A DNA stretch of 64,000 bases from Bryobacterales bacterium (GTDB lineage Bacteria > Acidobacteriota > Terriglobia > Bryobacterales > UBA6623): NCBI GenBank assembly GCA_028819215.1, contig JAPPMG010000097.1:1-64000 (forward strand), written 5' to 3'. Made by a program: the position numbers and the translations under genes. The notes beneath the pieces are model-generated. The model had not been told where the DNA came from and searched no databases. It saw only the letters and a list, made by a program, of their open reading frames with translations. Of the stretch, positions 26,711 through 34,978 are shown piece after piece. Numbering within the stretch: position 1 is the stretch's first letter; every line of letters starts with the position of its first letter.

Positions 26711-27694
26711 ATGACGGACTCATTGCCAAGACTCGGTAGGCTCGTAAGGGTCGACCCGCGGACGATCTGGGAAACCGAAGCTCAGGACTTCACTCCGTGG
26801 CTGGCCAGAGAGGAGAACCTGTCAGTTCTAGCCGACACGTTGTTCATGGAACTCGAACTCGAAGCACAGGAGACCAACGTTGGACAGTTCCGTGCCGATA
26901 TCCTCTGCAAGAACACCGATGATCGATCGTGGGTACTGATCGAAAATCAGTTGGAGCGCACGGACCACAGGCACTTGGGGCAGATCCTAACTTATGCGGC
27001 CGGTCTTCATGCAGTCGCCATCTGCTGGATCGCGGAGAGCTTCGCCGACGAACACCGTGCGACGATCGACTGGCTAAACGAGATCAGCGACGACAAGTTC
27101 CAATTCTTCGGACTTGAGATCGAAGTGTGGAAGATTGGAGATTCCCCGCCAGCCCCTAAATTCAATGTCGTCTCTAGGCCCAACGACTGGACACGACGGG
27201 GTCCTGGACCTGGAGTCGAGAACCTAACACCGACCAAGCTTCAGCAACGCGACTTCTGGTCGGCACTGATGGAAGAGTTGAAAGCTACCAAGAGTCCTAT
27301 ACGTGTCAAGAAACCGCGTCCGCAGGCTTGGATGGGATTCAGCATCGGAAGAGCCGGATTCAGCTTGATTGGCTGGCTGAACTCAAAGGAGAAATGGATC
27401 GGCGTCTATCTCTACTTGGACCCTCCCCACGCAAAGGCGCATTTTGCTTTGCTGGCACAAGAACGTGAGGAGATCGAGCGGCAATTAGGTGAGCTCGAAT
27501 GGCGCGAGCTGCCAGACAGGAAGGCCAGTACGATACGACTTCGGCGGAACTCTGACCCAATGAGAAAAGAGGACTGGCCAAGCCAGATCGAGTGGATGAT
27601 AGAGAAGCTGGAAGCCTTCAATCGAACCTTCAGGCCGCTTGTAAAGGCCCTCGACGCCTCCGAGTGGCATCCCGGCGACGGATCGGAGGAGTGA
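26711..27694 (+). CDS. DUF4268 domain protein with nuclease-like N-terminus
   Basis: A 327-aa protein with the N-terminal half typical of DUF4268 proteins. FRADILCKN and WVLIENQLERTDHRHLGQILTYAAG (about residues 57-97) form a PD-(D/E)XK-like core in which the ExK is ExQ (ENQ), followed by the conserved helix. The C-terminal half has the DUF4268 pattern (WIGVYLYLD, then EREEIERQLGELEWRELP). Such proteins are common on islands and near restriction systems; their biochemical role is not established. It lies about 160 bp after the previous gene on the same strand, so the two may be co-transcribed. Confidence 0.8.
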   Translation: MTDSLPRLGRLVRVDPRTIWETEAQDFTPWLAREENLSVLADTLFMELELEAQETNVGQFRADILCKNTDDRSWVLIENQLERTDHRHLGQILTYAAGLHAVAICWIAESFADEHRATIDWLNEISDDKFQFFGLEIEVWKIGDSPPAPKFNVVSRPNDWTRRGPGPGVENLTPTKLQQRDFWSALMEELKATKSPIRVKKPRPQAWMGFSIGRAGFSLIGWLNSKEKWIGVYLYLDPPHAKAHFALLAQEREEIERQLGELEWRELPDRKASTIRLRRNSDPMRKEDWPSQIEWMIEKLEAFNRTFRPLVKALDASEWHPGDGSEE

Positions 27695-27981
27695 GGTTCG
27701 CCTCGGATCGAGGTGTGCTCAGAGTGAGCGGGCCACTAGGAAGATAGCGTCGAGGGGACGGTGCTACAGATGCCCGTTGTCGAGGCACGATTCGAGATAC
27801 ACTCCCACGTATCCTGTTGCAAACGCAATCCGAACCCGACGAACTGATTCGTGTCGAAATAGCCTAAATCGGCCGATTTGGGCCGGCCCCCAGAATTGCT
27901 GTGAGCCAAAAAACCGAAGAGCCCCTTCCTCAAGAGTAGGAAAACCCTAGGATACCCTCGAATCTCGCGCTCTATTGCGGC

Positions 27982-28155
27982 CTAGTCGCCGGAGGCAGGC
28001 GCGCCCGGAACGCGGCCCGACAGCCCCAGACCCTCTAGCAGCCCTTCCACACGCGCGAGCCGCCGATCCACGTCATCCAAGCGAGACGACAGCCGCAGTC
28101 CCAGCCCCAGCAGCGCCACGCCCACGCTCAGGATGCCGATCAACTCGACGCTCAT
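27982..28155 (-). CDS. Tiny membrane-anchored coiled-coil protein
   Basis: A 57-aa ORF starting MSVELIGILSVGVALLGLGL: one N-terminal hydrophobic helix, then an Arg/Asp/Leu heptad-like segment (RLSSRLDDVDRRLARVEGLL) that should form a coiled coil. I recall short proteins of this plan (MxVELIGILGVGVAL followed by a coiled coil) as frequent small hypothetical proteins in bacterial genomes. It lies 9 nt after the 45-aa ORF and close behind the integrase gene, suggesting one transcript. Function unknown. Confidence 0.6.
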   Translation of the reverse strand: MSVELIGILSVGVALLGLGLRLSSRLDDVDRRLARVEGLLEGLGLSGRVPGAPASGD

Positions 28156-28164
28156 GGCTATAGT

Positions 28165-28302
28165 CTACCAGCCGCTCTTGGCGCACTCCGGGCAGAGCAG
28201 GGCCTCGATGATCGTCGCTGCATCATGCGCCGTTCTCCGTACGCTCTTTGCTCGCCGGCCAGTAAGGCCCGCCAAGGGATGTTTGCTACCTAGCCAATTC
28301 AA
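28165..28302 (-). CDS. Possible tiny protein with a C-terminal Cys-x-x-Cys
   Basis: A 45-aa ORF that would start at a TTG whose TTGA overlaps the integrase stop codon, the same coupling geometry as mcrB-mcrC. It ends ALLCPECAKSGW, with a CxxC pair that could bind zinc. No family is recognised and there is no independent ribosome site. The case rests on the overlap and the tight packing with the next small ORF; it may be spurious. Confidence 0.35.
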   Translation of the reverse strand: MNWLGSKHPLAGLTGRRAKSVRRTAHDAATIIEALLCPECAKSGW

Positions 28303-29477
28303 ACAGTCGCCTTCGAGATATAGTCCGCCCACGACTGCATCAGCGTTCGCCGGCGCTCGAACAAATCGCTTCGCATGTAGGCCGCCTCGACGCGATCTGC
28401 GTTGACGTGCGCTAGCGCTAGCTCGCAGACCTCTCGAGGTGCATTCGAGCGCTCGGCGCACCAGTCGCGAAAGCTGCTGCGGAATCCATGCACAACCGCC
28501 TGAATACCTCGCTCGCGGAGCAGTTTTGAGAGTGTGTTGTCGGACAGCGGCCGTCCGGTTACGCTCGGAAAAATAAAGCCGGTGCCGTCGGACCACTTGC
28601 GGGCTTCGGCTAGGATTTGCAATGCCTTGTCGCTGAGTGGAACACGGTGCTCGCGCTGCATCTTCATTCTGTCCGCGGGAACCGTCCACGTTGCCGTATC
28701 GAGGTCGACTTCGTCCCATCGGGCCTTCCTTACCTCGCCCGAGCGCGATGCGGTCAGGATCAAGTACTCTAGGGCGGCAACGGTTGCCCAGTGCGCGCGC
28801 GACGCCCGGATTGTGCCGATGGCATCCGCGACCTTGGCATGGGGCAGGGCACGATGGTGTTTCTTGGCGACTCCGTTCTTCGGCAGGGCCGCACCGATGG
28901 CATCGCCAGCAGGATTGTCTTGGCGATAGCCTTGGGCGACGGCCCACTTCATGATTGCTCCGATCCGCTGGCGTACCCGTCGCGCAGTCTCGCGCTTTTC
29001 ATTCCATATTGGCAGCAGCACGGCCATGACGTCCGACGTCGAGATTTCAGTCACGCGCATCTTGCCGAGCCTTGGCATCGCATAGTCTCGCAGGCTTGCC
29101 CGCCATTGTGCGGCGGTCTTGCCGCCGTCCTTCCATCCCGGCTCGTGGATTCCGATCACTGTCTTGGCGGCGTCCGCGAACGTCGGAACATCTTGCCCGG
29201 AACGCAGCGAGCGGGGATCACCACCTGCCCGCGCCAACTTCCGGTAGTCGAATGCCGCCTGGCGCGCCTCGCTGAGCGAGACGTAGGGCCAGCCTCCCAA
29301 GCCGAGGTCAAGGCGCTTGCCGTGGATCGTGCCACGCCAAATCCACTGCTTGCCGCCGGTCGGGGTCACGCGCAGGATTAGGCCGTGCTGGTCGTAGCAC
29401 TTGTCCGGGCCGTACGGCTTGCCGCTATGTCGAACGCCTTTGACGAAGGCTGCGCTAAGGTGACGCTTCTTGTCCAT
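28299..29477 (-). CDS. int: P4-type tyrosine site-specific integrase
   Basis: About 392 aa from the ATG at 29477 (an upstream ATG at 29504 is possible). The N-terminal DUF4102 arm-binding domain (LILRVTPTGGKQWIWRG, LGLGGWPYVSLSEAR) is followed by a SAM-like core-binding domain and the catalytic domain. The latter has Arg in TASRSGEVRKARWDEVDL, HxxR in VHGFRSSFRDW, ALAHV, and the nucleophile Tyr in AAYMRSDLFERR. These enzymes integrate islands and prophages at tRNA 3' ends, in keeping with the repeated tRNA-Arg end 150 bp upstream of its start. It appears intact. Confidence 0.93.
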   Translation of the reverse strand: MDKKRHLSAAFVKGVRHSGKPYGPDKCYDQHGLILRVTPTGGKQWIWRGTIHGKRLDLGLGGWPYVSLSEARQAAFDYRKLARAGGDPRSLRSGQDVPTFADAAKTVIGIHEPGWKDGGKTAAQWRASLRDYAMPRLGKMRVTEISTSDVMAVLLPIWNEKRETARRVRQRIGAIMKWAVAQGYRQDNPAGDAIGAALPKNGVAKKHHRALPHAKVADAIGTIRASRAHWATVAALEYLILTASRSGEVRKARWDEVDLDTATWTVPADRMKMQREHRVPLSDKALQILAEARKWSDGTGFIFPSVTGRPLSDNTLSKLLRERGIQAVVHGFRSSFRDWCAERSNAPREVCELALAHVNADRVEAAYMRSDLFERRRTLMQSWADYISKATV

Positions 29478-29623
29478 CGAATTGTACTCCATATTGTACC
29501 CCACAAGAATCGCGAACTAACGATTTGGTTCAAGACCATCGGAGGCCGAGATTGACTTGAAACTACTGAATATAAATACTTTACTGGACAATCCCATACC
29601 TATGGGAATCTTGAGTTGGCGGG

Positions 29624-29637
29624 CTCCGGGCCCGCCA
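29624..29637. repeat. Probable attachment site, distal end (attR)
   Basis: An exact 14-base copy of the tRNA-Arg 3' end (CTCCGGGCCCGCCA). It also forms part of a perfect hairpin, GGCGGGC-TCCGG-GCCCGCC (29618-29636), so chance similarity between GC-rich palindromes cannot be fully excluded. Its position behind the integrase promoter favours an att site. Confidence 0.55.
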
Positions 29638-29716
29638 TAGACACTGCGATTGGCTAGACAGTTCTCAATTTGTGCTGCAGTGTGCATTACAGTGGAACTC
29701 TGCGGAGAGACTTGAG

Positions 29717-30025
29717 ATGTTGAACCGCTATGTGACCTCAGGTGTTTCGGGAAAACAATCTAGAACCACGCAGGTGCGCCACGATGATCGATTGGCAATG
29801 TTGATCGAACGTGCAGCGATCTCACTCGCTGTCGATAAGTCAGTTTTCCTGCGCGCAGCAATTGAACGCGAGGTTATCCGCGTGCTCGAAGCACAGTCTC
29901 GGCATGTCTTGTCTCAGGACGATGCTGAGCAGTTTGCTGCTGCGCTTGACACGCCCCCCACTCCGACCCCGCGCGCCTTGGATGCGGCTCGGAACTATCG
30001 GCATCGCGTCGTTCACGCCGATTGA
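29717..30025 (+). CDS. DUF1778/TacA-like antitoxin
   Basis: A 102-aa ribbon-helix-helix antitoxin of the DUF1778 (TacA) family: RHDDRLAMLIERAAISLAVDKSVFLRAAI gives the DNA-binding strand and helices, and the toxin-wrapping tail contains VLSQDDAEQFAAALDTPP. GGAGAG lies 7 nt before the ATG at 29717. Members repress their operon and neutralise a GNAT-family acetyltransferase toxin that acetylates charged tRNA. Here the toxin gene that follows is broken, so the antitoxin is an orphan unless it acts on a toxin elsewhere. Confidence 0.85.
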   Translation: MLNRYVTSGVSGKQSRTTQVRHDDRLAMLIERAAISLAVDKSVFLRAAIEREVIRVLEAQSRHVLSQDDAEQFAAALDTPPTPTPRALDAARNYRHRVVHAD

Positions 30026-30470
30026 GCCGAAGTCCCTCCGAATCGAGAGTTTCGATCCGTCGCGGCATGATCGCGCTGACTTCGACTGCGGTGTTGTTCG
30101 CCTGAACAACTAGCTCAAGCTGAGCACGATGAAGCAACAGCAGGACGACATGACTCGCGTCTATGTCGTTGTCGAAGAGGGGAGTCGGCGAGTCCTCGAA
30201 TACCATGCGATCAACTTGGGGATCATGAACGTCGAGGAGCTTCATCGTCGACCGCGCGCGGCACCGAAGCATGGCAACGTACCAGTGTTGTTACCAGGGC
30301 AGGTTGCGGTGGACAAGGCGTCGCAGCGCAGAGGTTTTGGCGGCATACTCCTGCACCATGTCATCGAGAAAGCATGCAGTGTTTCTGACTTGGCTGGCTG
30401 CCGTGCAATCCTCCTCCATGTCATCTCCGATGGAGGCGACGAGGAGTTTGCTCGTCGCAAGGCGTGGTAA
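30012..30470 (+). pseudogene. Broken GNAT toxin gene (TacT-like)
   Basis: The frame reads LRIESFDPSRHDRADFDCGVVRLNN, then a TAG at 30111-30113, then in the same frame MTRVYVVVE, VPVLLPGQVAVDKASQRRGFGGILLHHVIEKA and onward. This matches the plan of TacT toxins, including the Q-x-R-G-x-G acetyl-CoA loop (QRRGFG). It ends prematurely at RKAW before the usual YERFGF. The in-frame stop and missing C-terminus indicate an inactive toxin. Confidence 0.8.
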
Positions 30471-30488
30471 CCGCTTTGGGAGTTTGTT

Positions 30489-31223
30489 GTGACTGAGGGA
30501 TTGGAGGATCGGGCGATTCTCTCGCATTGGAGGCGGTGCGTCGGGATGCTGTTCGAGCCCCGGCGGGTCATGGAAGACCTGTCGAGTCAGCCTCGATGGA
30601 TTTTCCCCATACTGCTCTCCCAGGTGCCGTCAGCCATCTTCTTTACGGGTTTGTGGTTTCAGCCTTCAGCTCTGTCGCTACTGTTGCGAGAGGGTGATTC
30701 GTTCGGATCCTTGGCCAAAGAGATCGGCGCCATATTCCTCACGGTGTTCGTCTCTATCGGTGCGGGAATTGCCGAACAGGCAGCAGCGCTGTTCCTTTCC
30801 GCTTTGGTCCTAGCCGGTCTCATGCGTGCGCTCTCGTGCGCTCTGAGCATCCGTCACTCACTTGCTCTGGTTTCCTATAGTCTCGTCCCGGGGATTCTGA
30901 TCGGTTTCGTGCATTCGGTGTTTCGGCTAGGAGTTTCTCTGCTGGAGTTGGACTCGCCGCTCCCGCACGGGTTCTGGCTCAACGCCGCAGTGTTCTTCGA
31001 CCGGTCTGAGACGCACGTCTTGGTCTATTCCATTGCCAGCCAGATCGGCGTCTTTCCACTTTGGCGCTGGCTACTGGTCGCCCTTGGAATCACGATCGTG
31101 CTGAGATCGGTCTCGTTCCGGATCGCGCTGGGCGCTACGGTGGCAGGATTGGTTCTGATCGGTTCGATCCACGCAATGGCGGCGACATATTTTGCAAGGC
31201 TTGTTGCATCGAACCTGCCGTGA
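30489..31223 (+). CDS. YIP1 family membrane protein
   Basis: A 244-aa polytopic protein with about five hydrophobic helices, preceded by a short soluble N-terminus (MLFEPRRVMEDLSSQPRWIFPIL) typical of bacterial Yip1-domain proteins. GGGAG precedes the GTG start by 6 nt. The function of bacterial Yip1 proteins is not settled; in Acidobacteriota they often sit next to ABC transporter genes, as here (convergent, 79 bp from the permease end). Confidence 0.75.
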   Translation: MTEGLEDRAILSHWRRCVGMLFEPRRVMEDLSSQPRWIFPILLSQVPSAIFFTGLWFQPSALSLLLREGDSFGSLAKEIGAIFLTVFVSIGAGIAEQAAALFLSALVLAGLMRALSCALSIRHSLALVSYSLVPGILIGFVHSVFRLGVSLLELDSPLPHGFWLNAAVFFDRSETHVLVYSIASQIGVFPLWRWLLVALGITIVLRSVSFRIALGATVAGLVLIGSIHAMAATYFARLVASNLP

Positions 31224-31302
31224 GTGAATTGCTCGGCCCGAGACGTCTCCGTCAGCGATGACCGGACGAACGAGCGACGACGGTGGAATTCAGGCTCGGA
31301 TC

Positions 31303-32532
31303 TCAGAGCCGGACCGTAAGGCCGTCCGCAAGCGAGCGCCTGTAGGCCTGCCAACCCGGCAGGAGGCCCAGCGCCGTTGCCGCCAAGACGACCGCACTCA
31401 ACCACATGAGGTGGATGGGCCCGAGCGCCCGAATGGGCAGGTGTAGACCGATCATCGCCTCCATCGCCGGCTGCAGAGCGAACAGAGCGGCGTAGACGAC
31501 GGCTACGCCCAGGACGACTCCGGCTGCCGCGAGCAATCCGGCTTCGACGGTCAAGAGAAGCAAGATCTGACGTCGCCCCAAGCCGACCGCTCGAAGGACG
31601 GCGATCTCGCGCCTTCGCTCCTGCAAGGTCGAGTAGAGCGAGATCAGCACGCTGATTAGGCTGGCGATGACCACCGCGATCGAGATCGCTTGCAGCGCCC
31701 TCTCCGCGTAGCCAATAGTCGTCCAGAGCTCGTGTAGGGCAACCGCCGGCATGACCGCAGTCAAGGGCTCAGTCTCGTCCTCCTCAATCTCACGCTTGAG
31801 GCGCAGCACGTCCGGGCGGGACTCCAGTCCCACGAGAAAGGCGGTCAAACTGGCCGGCCTCCGTTCTTGGTTGGCTTCGTCTCCCCTGTGCTCCGCGTAT
31901 TCCTGGTGCATCGCCTCGACGCCCTCCAGGGTGATGAAGACCGTGCGATCGAGCGGCGTGTTCGTCCTCTCCAGAACGCCGACGACATCGAAGGGAGCGT
32001 CCTCGTGCTCGAGCAGGGCGTGCTCCTGGACTCCGTGAGCGACGACGAGGGCGTCCCCGAGTCCTCTGCCGAGTTCCGCGGCGACTGCGGAGCCTAGCGC
32101 CGAGTCGCTGGGACCCCGGGGTACGTCGCCCGCTCGGAAAACTAGCTGACGCTCACCGTGGAAGCGGTAGCGTTCGAAGAATTCATTGTTCGTTCCCAAG
32201 ACCCGAAAACCGCGATAGCTGTCCCCGAAAGAAAGCGGCGCCGTCCACTCGACAGCCGGGTGTCTGGAATACGTTTCCCACGTTGCGGAGGATACTCCGG
32301 CGACGCCGGACCCGATTCCGAACACCGTGTAGAGCGTAAGTTGGAGGGGACTCGAGCGCGAACCCACAATCAAGTCCGTGCCGCTAACAGCGCCCGTGAA
32401 GCTGTCTCGGGCGCCCAAGCGAACGAGGTCGACACCGAGCAGCAGCGAGACGCTCAGGCCTATTGAACAGGCCGTTAGTCCTGTCGCGAGACGTCGCTGC
32501 CGAAGAGACTTGCGGGCTAGGGAGAGCAGCAT
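31303..32532 (-). CDS. ABC transporter permease, MacB/FtsX type
   Basis: About 409 aa from the ATG at 32532, two bases past the ATPase stop codon. One N-terminal membrane helix (RQRRLATGLTACSIGLSVSLLLG), a large periplasmic domain (about 50-280) and three C-terminal helices with the FtsX signature (LQERRREIAVLRAVGLGRRQI) give the type VII ABC (MacB/LolC) layout. Such pumps work by mechanotransmission on periplasmic substrates rather than classical transport. A longer upstream frame overlaps the ATPase and is unlikely. The partner lipoprotein DUF3299 follows the same strand upstream. Confidence 0.85.
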   Translation of the reverse strand: MLLSLARKSLRQRRLATGLTACSIGLSVSLLLGVDLVRLGARDSFTGAVSGTDLIVGSRSSPLQLTLYTVFGIGSGVAGVSSATWETYSRHPAVEWTAPLSFGDSYRGFRVLGTNNEFFERYRFHGERQLVFRAGDVPRGPSDSALGSAVAAELGRGLGDALVVAHGVQEHALLEHEDAPFDVVGVLERTNTPLDRTVFITLEGVEAMHQEYAEHRGDEANQERRPASLTAFLVGLESRPDVLRLKREIEEDETEPLTAVMPAVALHELWTTIGYAERALQAISIAVVIASLISVLISLYSTLQERRREIAVLRAVGLGRRQILLLLTVEAGLLAAAGVVLGVAVVYAALFALQPAMEAMIGLHLPIRALGPIHLMWLSAVVLAATALGLLPGWQAYRRSLADGLTVRL

Positions 32533-32534
32533 CT

Positions 32535-33242
32535 CTATCCGAGGGGTGCCGCCCGATTCGCTTCCGGCAGTGAGATTGCGCGATCGAACAGTCCGGCCAA
32601 GCCGTGGTCGTGACTCACGAGCACGACGGTGCAGTCCCTGTCGCATCCTCCGAGCAGGAGCTCAAGGAAGCGATCGCGGGACGCCGCGTCCAGCGACGAG
32701 GTCGGCTCGTCGGCGATGACTAGCTCCGGACTCCCGATCAGCGCCCGCGCCGCAGCGACTCGTTGCTGCTGGCCCACGCTTAACTCCGCGGCGGGATGCA
32801 CCAGCAGATCGGCAATGCCTAGCCGTTGGGCTAACTCGTCGGCTGCTTCTTCCGGCGAAGCCACGCCCAGCCGCTGTCGTCGACTGCGGCTGACTCGACA
32901 CGGAAGGACGATGTTCTCGCGCACGGTGAGGTAGGGAATCAGGTTGAAGAGCTGAAAGACGTAGCCCACGTGGGATGCCCGCAGGGAGTCTCGCTCCGAC
33001 GGAGGCAAAGGCGTCAGGTCTCGCCCGAGTACCTCGACGACACCCGAGTCCGCTTGAAGGATACCGGTCAGCAGCCCCAAAAGCGTCGTCTTGCCGCACC
33101 CGCTCCGGCCGAACAAGAAGAGCCGCTCTCCGACTGCCGCGTCGAGATGATCGATGTGGAGCACTGGCCCCCGGTCCGGCTCGTAGGCGAACTCGGCGTC
33201 GTGCAGCACGAGAGCTGAGGGCTGATGACGAGATGCACTCAT
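32535..33242 (-). CDS. ABC transporter ATP-binding protein, MacB/LolD type
   Basis: About 235 aa from the ATG at 33242. Walker A is GRSGCGKTTLL, the Q-loop region is VFQLFNLIPYLTVREN, the signature is LSVGQQQR, Walker B is LVIADEPTSSLD and the switch is SHDH. The LolD/MacB-type sequence agrees with its FtsX-type permease partner directly downstream. Start is not firm; the frame is open to 33314. Energy-coupling subunit at the inner membrane. Confidence 0.92.
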   Translation of the reverse strand: MSASRHQPSALVLHDAEFAYEPDRGPVLHIDHLDAAVGERLFLFGRSGCGKTTLLGLLTGILQADSGVVEVLGRDLTPLPPSERDSLRASHVGYVFQLFNLIPYLTVRENIVLPCRVSRSRRQRLGVASPEEAADELAQRLGIADLLVHPAAELSVGQQQRVAAARALIGSPELVIADEPTSSLDAASRDRFLELLLGGCDRDCTVVLVSHDHGLAGLFDRAISLPEANRAAPLG

Positions 33243-33486
33243 TCGAACGCTCGAACGGGTCGATTCAAATGCCCTCCATCCGGAACGCCGCCGGCGCGCG
33301 TAGAATCTCGACACAGTTGATCGACAGACGGCCGCTGACCGTAGATTGTCCCCACACTTCCGACTCTACCGCGTCGCCGCCCATGTCGACAGCGAGGACT
33401 TGATTTGCGGGGGGCGGGGCGTGTGGATGGAAGCGCCGACGTTAGGTGCCGGTGGGCAGTGGGGCGTTCCCGAAGCGGTTGTGCGC

Positions 33487-33987
33487 TCAGTAGGCGTCGG
33501 CGTATGGGGTCAGGCTCTTCCCTTCCAAGCGGTAGGCAACGCGGCCGTACGGACTCTCGCTGTCTGAGATTCTCAACCGGCCTTCGAGCCAATAACAGCG
33601 GTCCATTTGGAAGCGAACCGGATTAGCCTCCATGACTACCTGGAGGATCTGGTCGGGCGGTGGGGCAGGGGAATGGATGCAGGCGCCACTGTATGGAGCG
33701 AGCAAGAACTCGGTGGCGCGGGTCATGTGGTCTTCGATCGGCACTACATATCCGGCGATTCGGATCATGCCGCCGTCTAGTGCACGGAGCTTGTCCGGCA
33801 TCTCGCCCGTCCCGAGGTCCAGTCGGTTGAGCAACACCCACCCGACCTGCTGGGCGATCTCTTCCGGAGAGTCCGACTCGGGCCCTTCGCTGCAAGCAAC
33901 CGCCCAGCACCCAGCCGCGGCGGCGAACGCTCGCGAGAAGCGTCGGCGTGTCCAAGCCCGAAGATGTCGCGAACGGAGAATGAACAC
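33487..33987 (-). CDS. DUF3299 lipoprotein
   Basis: From the GTG at 33987 (preceded by GAGG) this is a ~166-aa protein with a lipobox ending WAVAC and the DUF3299 domain: ALDGGMIRIAGYVVPIE, FLLAPYSGACIHSPAPPPDQIL and a C-terminal LEGRLRI segment. The conserved Cys and His in GACIHSPAPPP look like a metal site. DUF3299 genes are repeatedly found with MacB-like ABC pairs in gene sets tied to zinc or other metal handling, which is what the neighbours suggest here. Role in this organism is inferred. Confidence 0.82.
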   Translation of the reverse strand: MFILRSRHLRAWTRRRFSRAFAAAAGCWAVACSEGPESDSPEEIAQQVGWVLLNRLDLGTGEMPDKLRALDGGMIRIAGYVVPIEDHMTRATEFLLAPYSGACIHSPAPPPDQILQVVMEANPVRFQMDRCYWLEGRLRISDSESPYGRVAYRLEGKSLTPYADAY

Positions 33988-34043
33988 TGTCCCTCGTCGT
34001 CGGCGGGGACTTTGACGCCGACCCTTAGTGACAGCGTAGCTAT

Positions 34044-34139
34044 CTATCCGGGCCGCCAGCAAGAGGACGGCGCCTCCTCAAGGAGGCCCTCCTCCTTGAG
34101 CGCGTCATCGATGCTCGATCCCATACTCTCTTGGCTCAT
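34044..34139 (-). pseudogene. N-terminal fragment of an XRE-type antitoxin gene
   Basis: The first ~22 codons (MSQESMGSSIDDALKEEGLL) match the start of the broken XRE gene at 36028-36226 (MSLKNMGSSIDDLLRKEVIL), then the frame runs into unrelated sequence and stops. It marks the end of the duplicated block. Confidence 0.65.
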
Positions 34140-34978
34140 CGCTGTAACTCCTCACGGCGTTTCAGATCCATCGCGAGTTTCGCGTCCTGAGCATGGACCA
34201 GGTAATGGGCACTCTTGCTGCGGCCCCTCGACGATTAGGATGTCGATGACGGGCCCGCCGGCGCCCGTCTGCCGCCTCGGCCTAGGGCGATCAAGGCTCG
34301 ATGCGGAGCTTCCCGAAATGGATGTGGGTTCGCGGCCTGGTAGGAGTTCCGCTGTCCCACACGGCCCGGAAGTCGCCGGGTGCGACTTCGATCAATGTCG
34401 GGTACGAGTTCTTGATTCCCGCGTCGTAGAAAGTCTTCTGTTCGCTCCACGCGCCGCTGGGCGCCTTGGTCTTGTAGCGAAGGGCCATTCGTCCGCCCGG
34501 CTCTCGTTGGGCCGGACCGTCGTTGTAGACGTAGATGTGCGTCCCGTTGCTGGACTGCCCGAAGAAGGCCTTCGACTTGGCATTTTGTAGCTCGGGCTCT
34601 TCCCGGGCAACGCTCCAAGTATGGCTGCCGTCCGCGCTGACGCTGGAGTAGGCCCGCGGACGGTTCGTCGTAAGTTCGGTTTCGTCGTAGTTCGCGGTCC
34701 GCATCACGATCTCTAGCGCGCCGGCTGCATCGCCCGGCGCGATGTTGCCTTCGTGCAGGAACACACGGGCAGTGGCTGGCTGAGGGATGTACGCCTCAAG
34801 GTTCCACTCAAGCAGGCTCGTGCTACTAAGGATGAAGTGGTCGCGGGAGCCTCTCGGGTCCTTTTGGAGCGTGATGCGGTGGGTCGGCAGCAGGAAGAGC
34901 TTCCGACCATCGATCTCGGTCTCGACGATGCCGGCGTTGGTGATTAGCGGGCCGGTGTAGCGGATCGCCAGCTGGACC
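34084..34978. repeat. Long direct repeat, copy A (partner about 36170-37065)
   Basis: About 895 bp shared with 36170-37065 in the same orientation. Bases 34281-34584 are identical to 36369-36672 without any difference I could find (304 bp), whereas both flanks of that patch differ at roughly one base in five to ten. Copy A ends inside the sialidase-like gene, cutting off its 5' part. Confidence 0.88.

Larger units (their letters stand above)
21377..29637. mobile_element. tRNA-Arg-anchored genomic island carrying defence genes
   Basis: About 8.3 kb between the tRNA-Arg 3' end and a 14-bp copy of it. Content: an MmeI-like restriction-modification fusion, a long stretch without a convincing gene, two nuclease-like proteins, two tiny ORFs and a P4-type integrase at the far end. 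The region looks lower in G+C than its flanks, especially 25.7-27.8 kb. McrBC lies just outside on the 5' side of the tRNA, so it may belong to an older insertion. The integrase sits at the end away from the tRNA, which is less usual. Confidence 0.65.
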
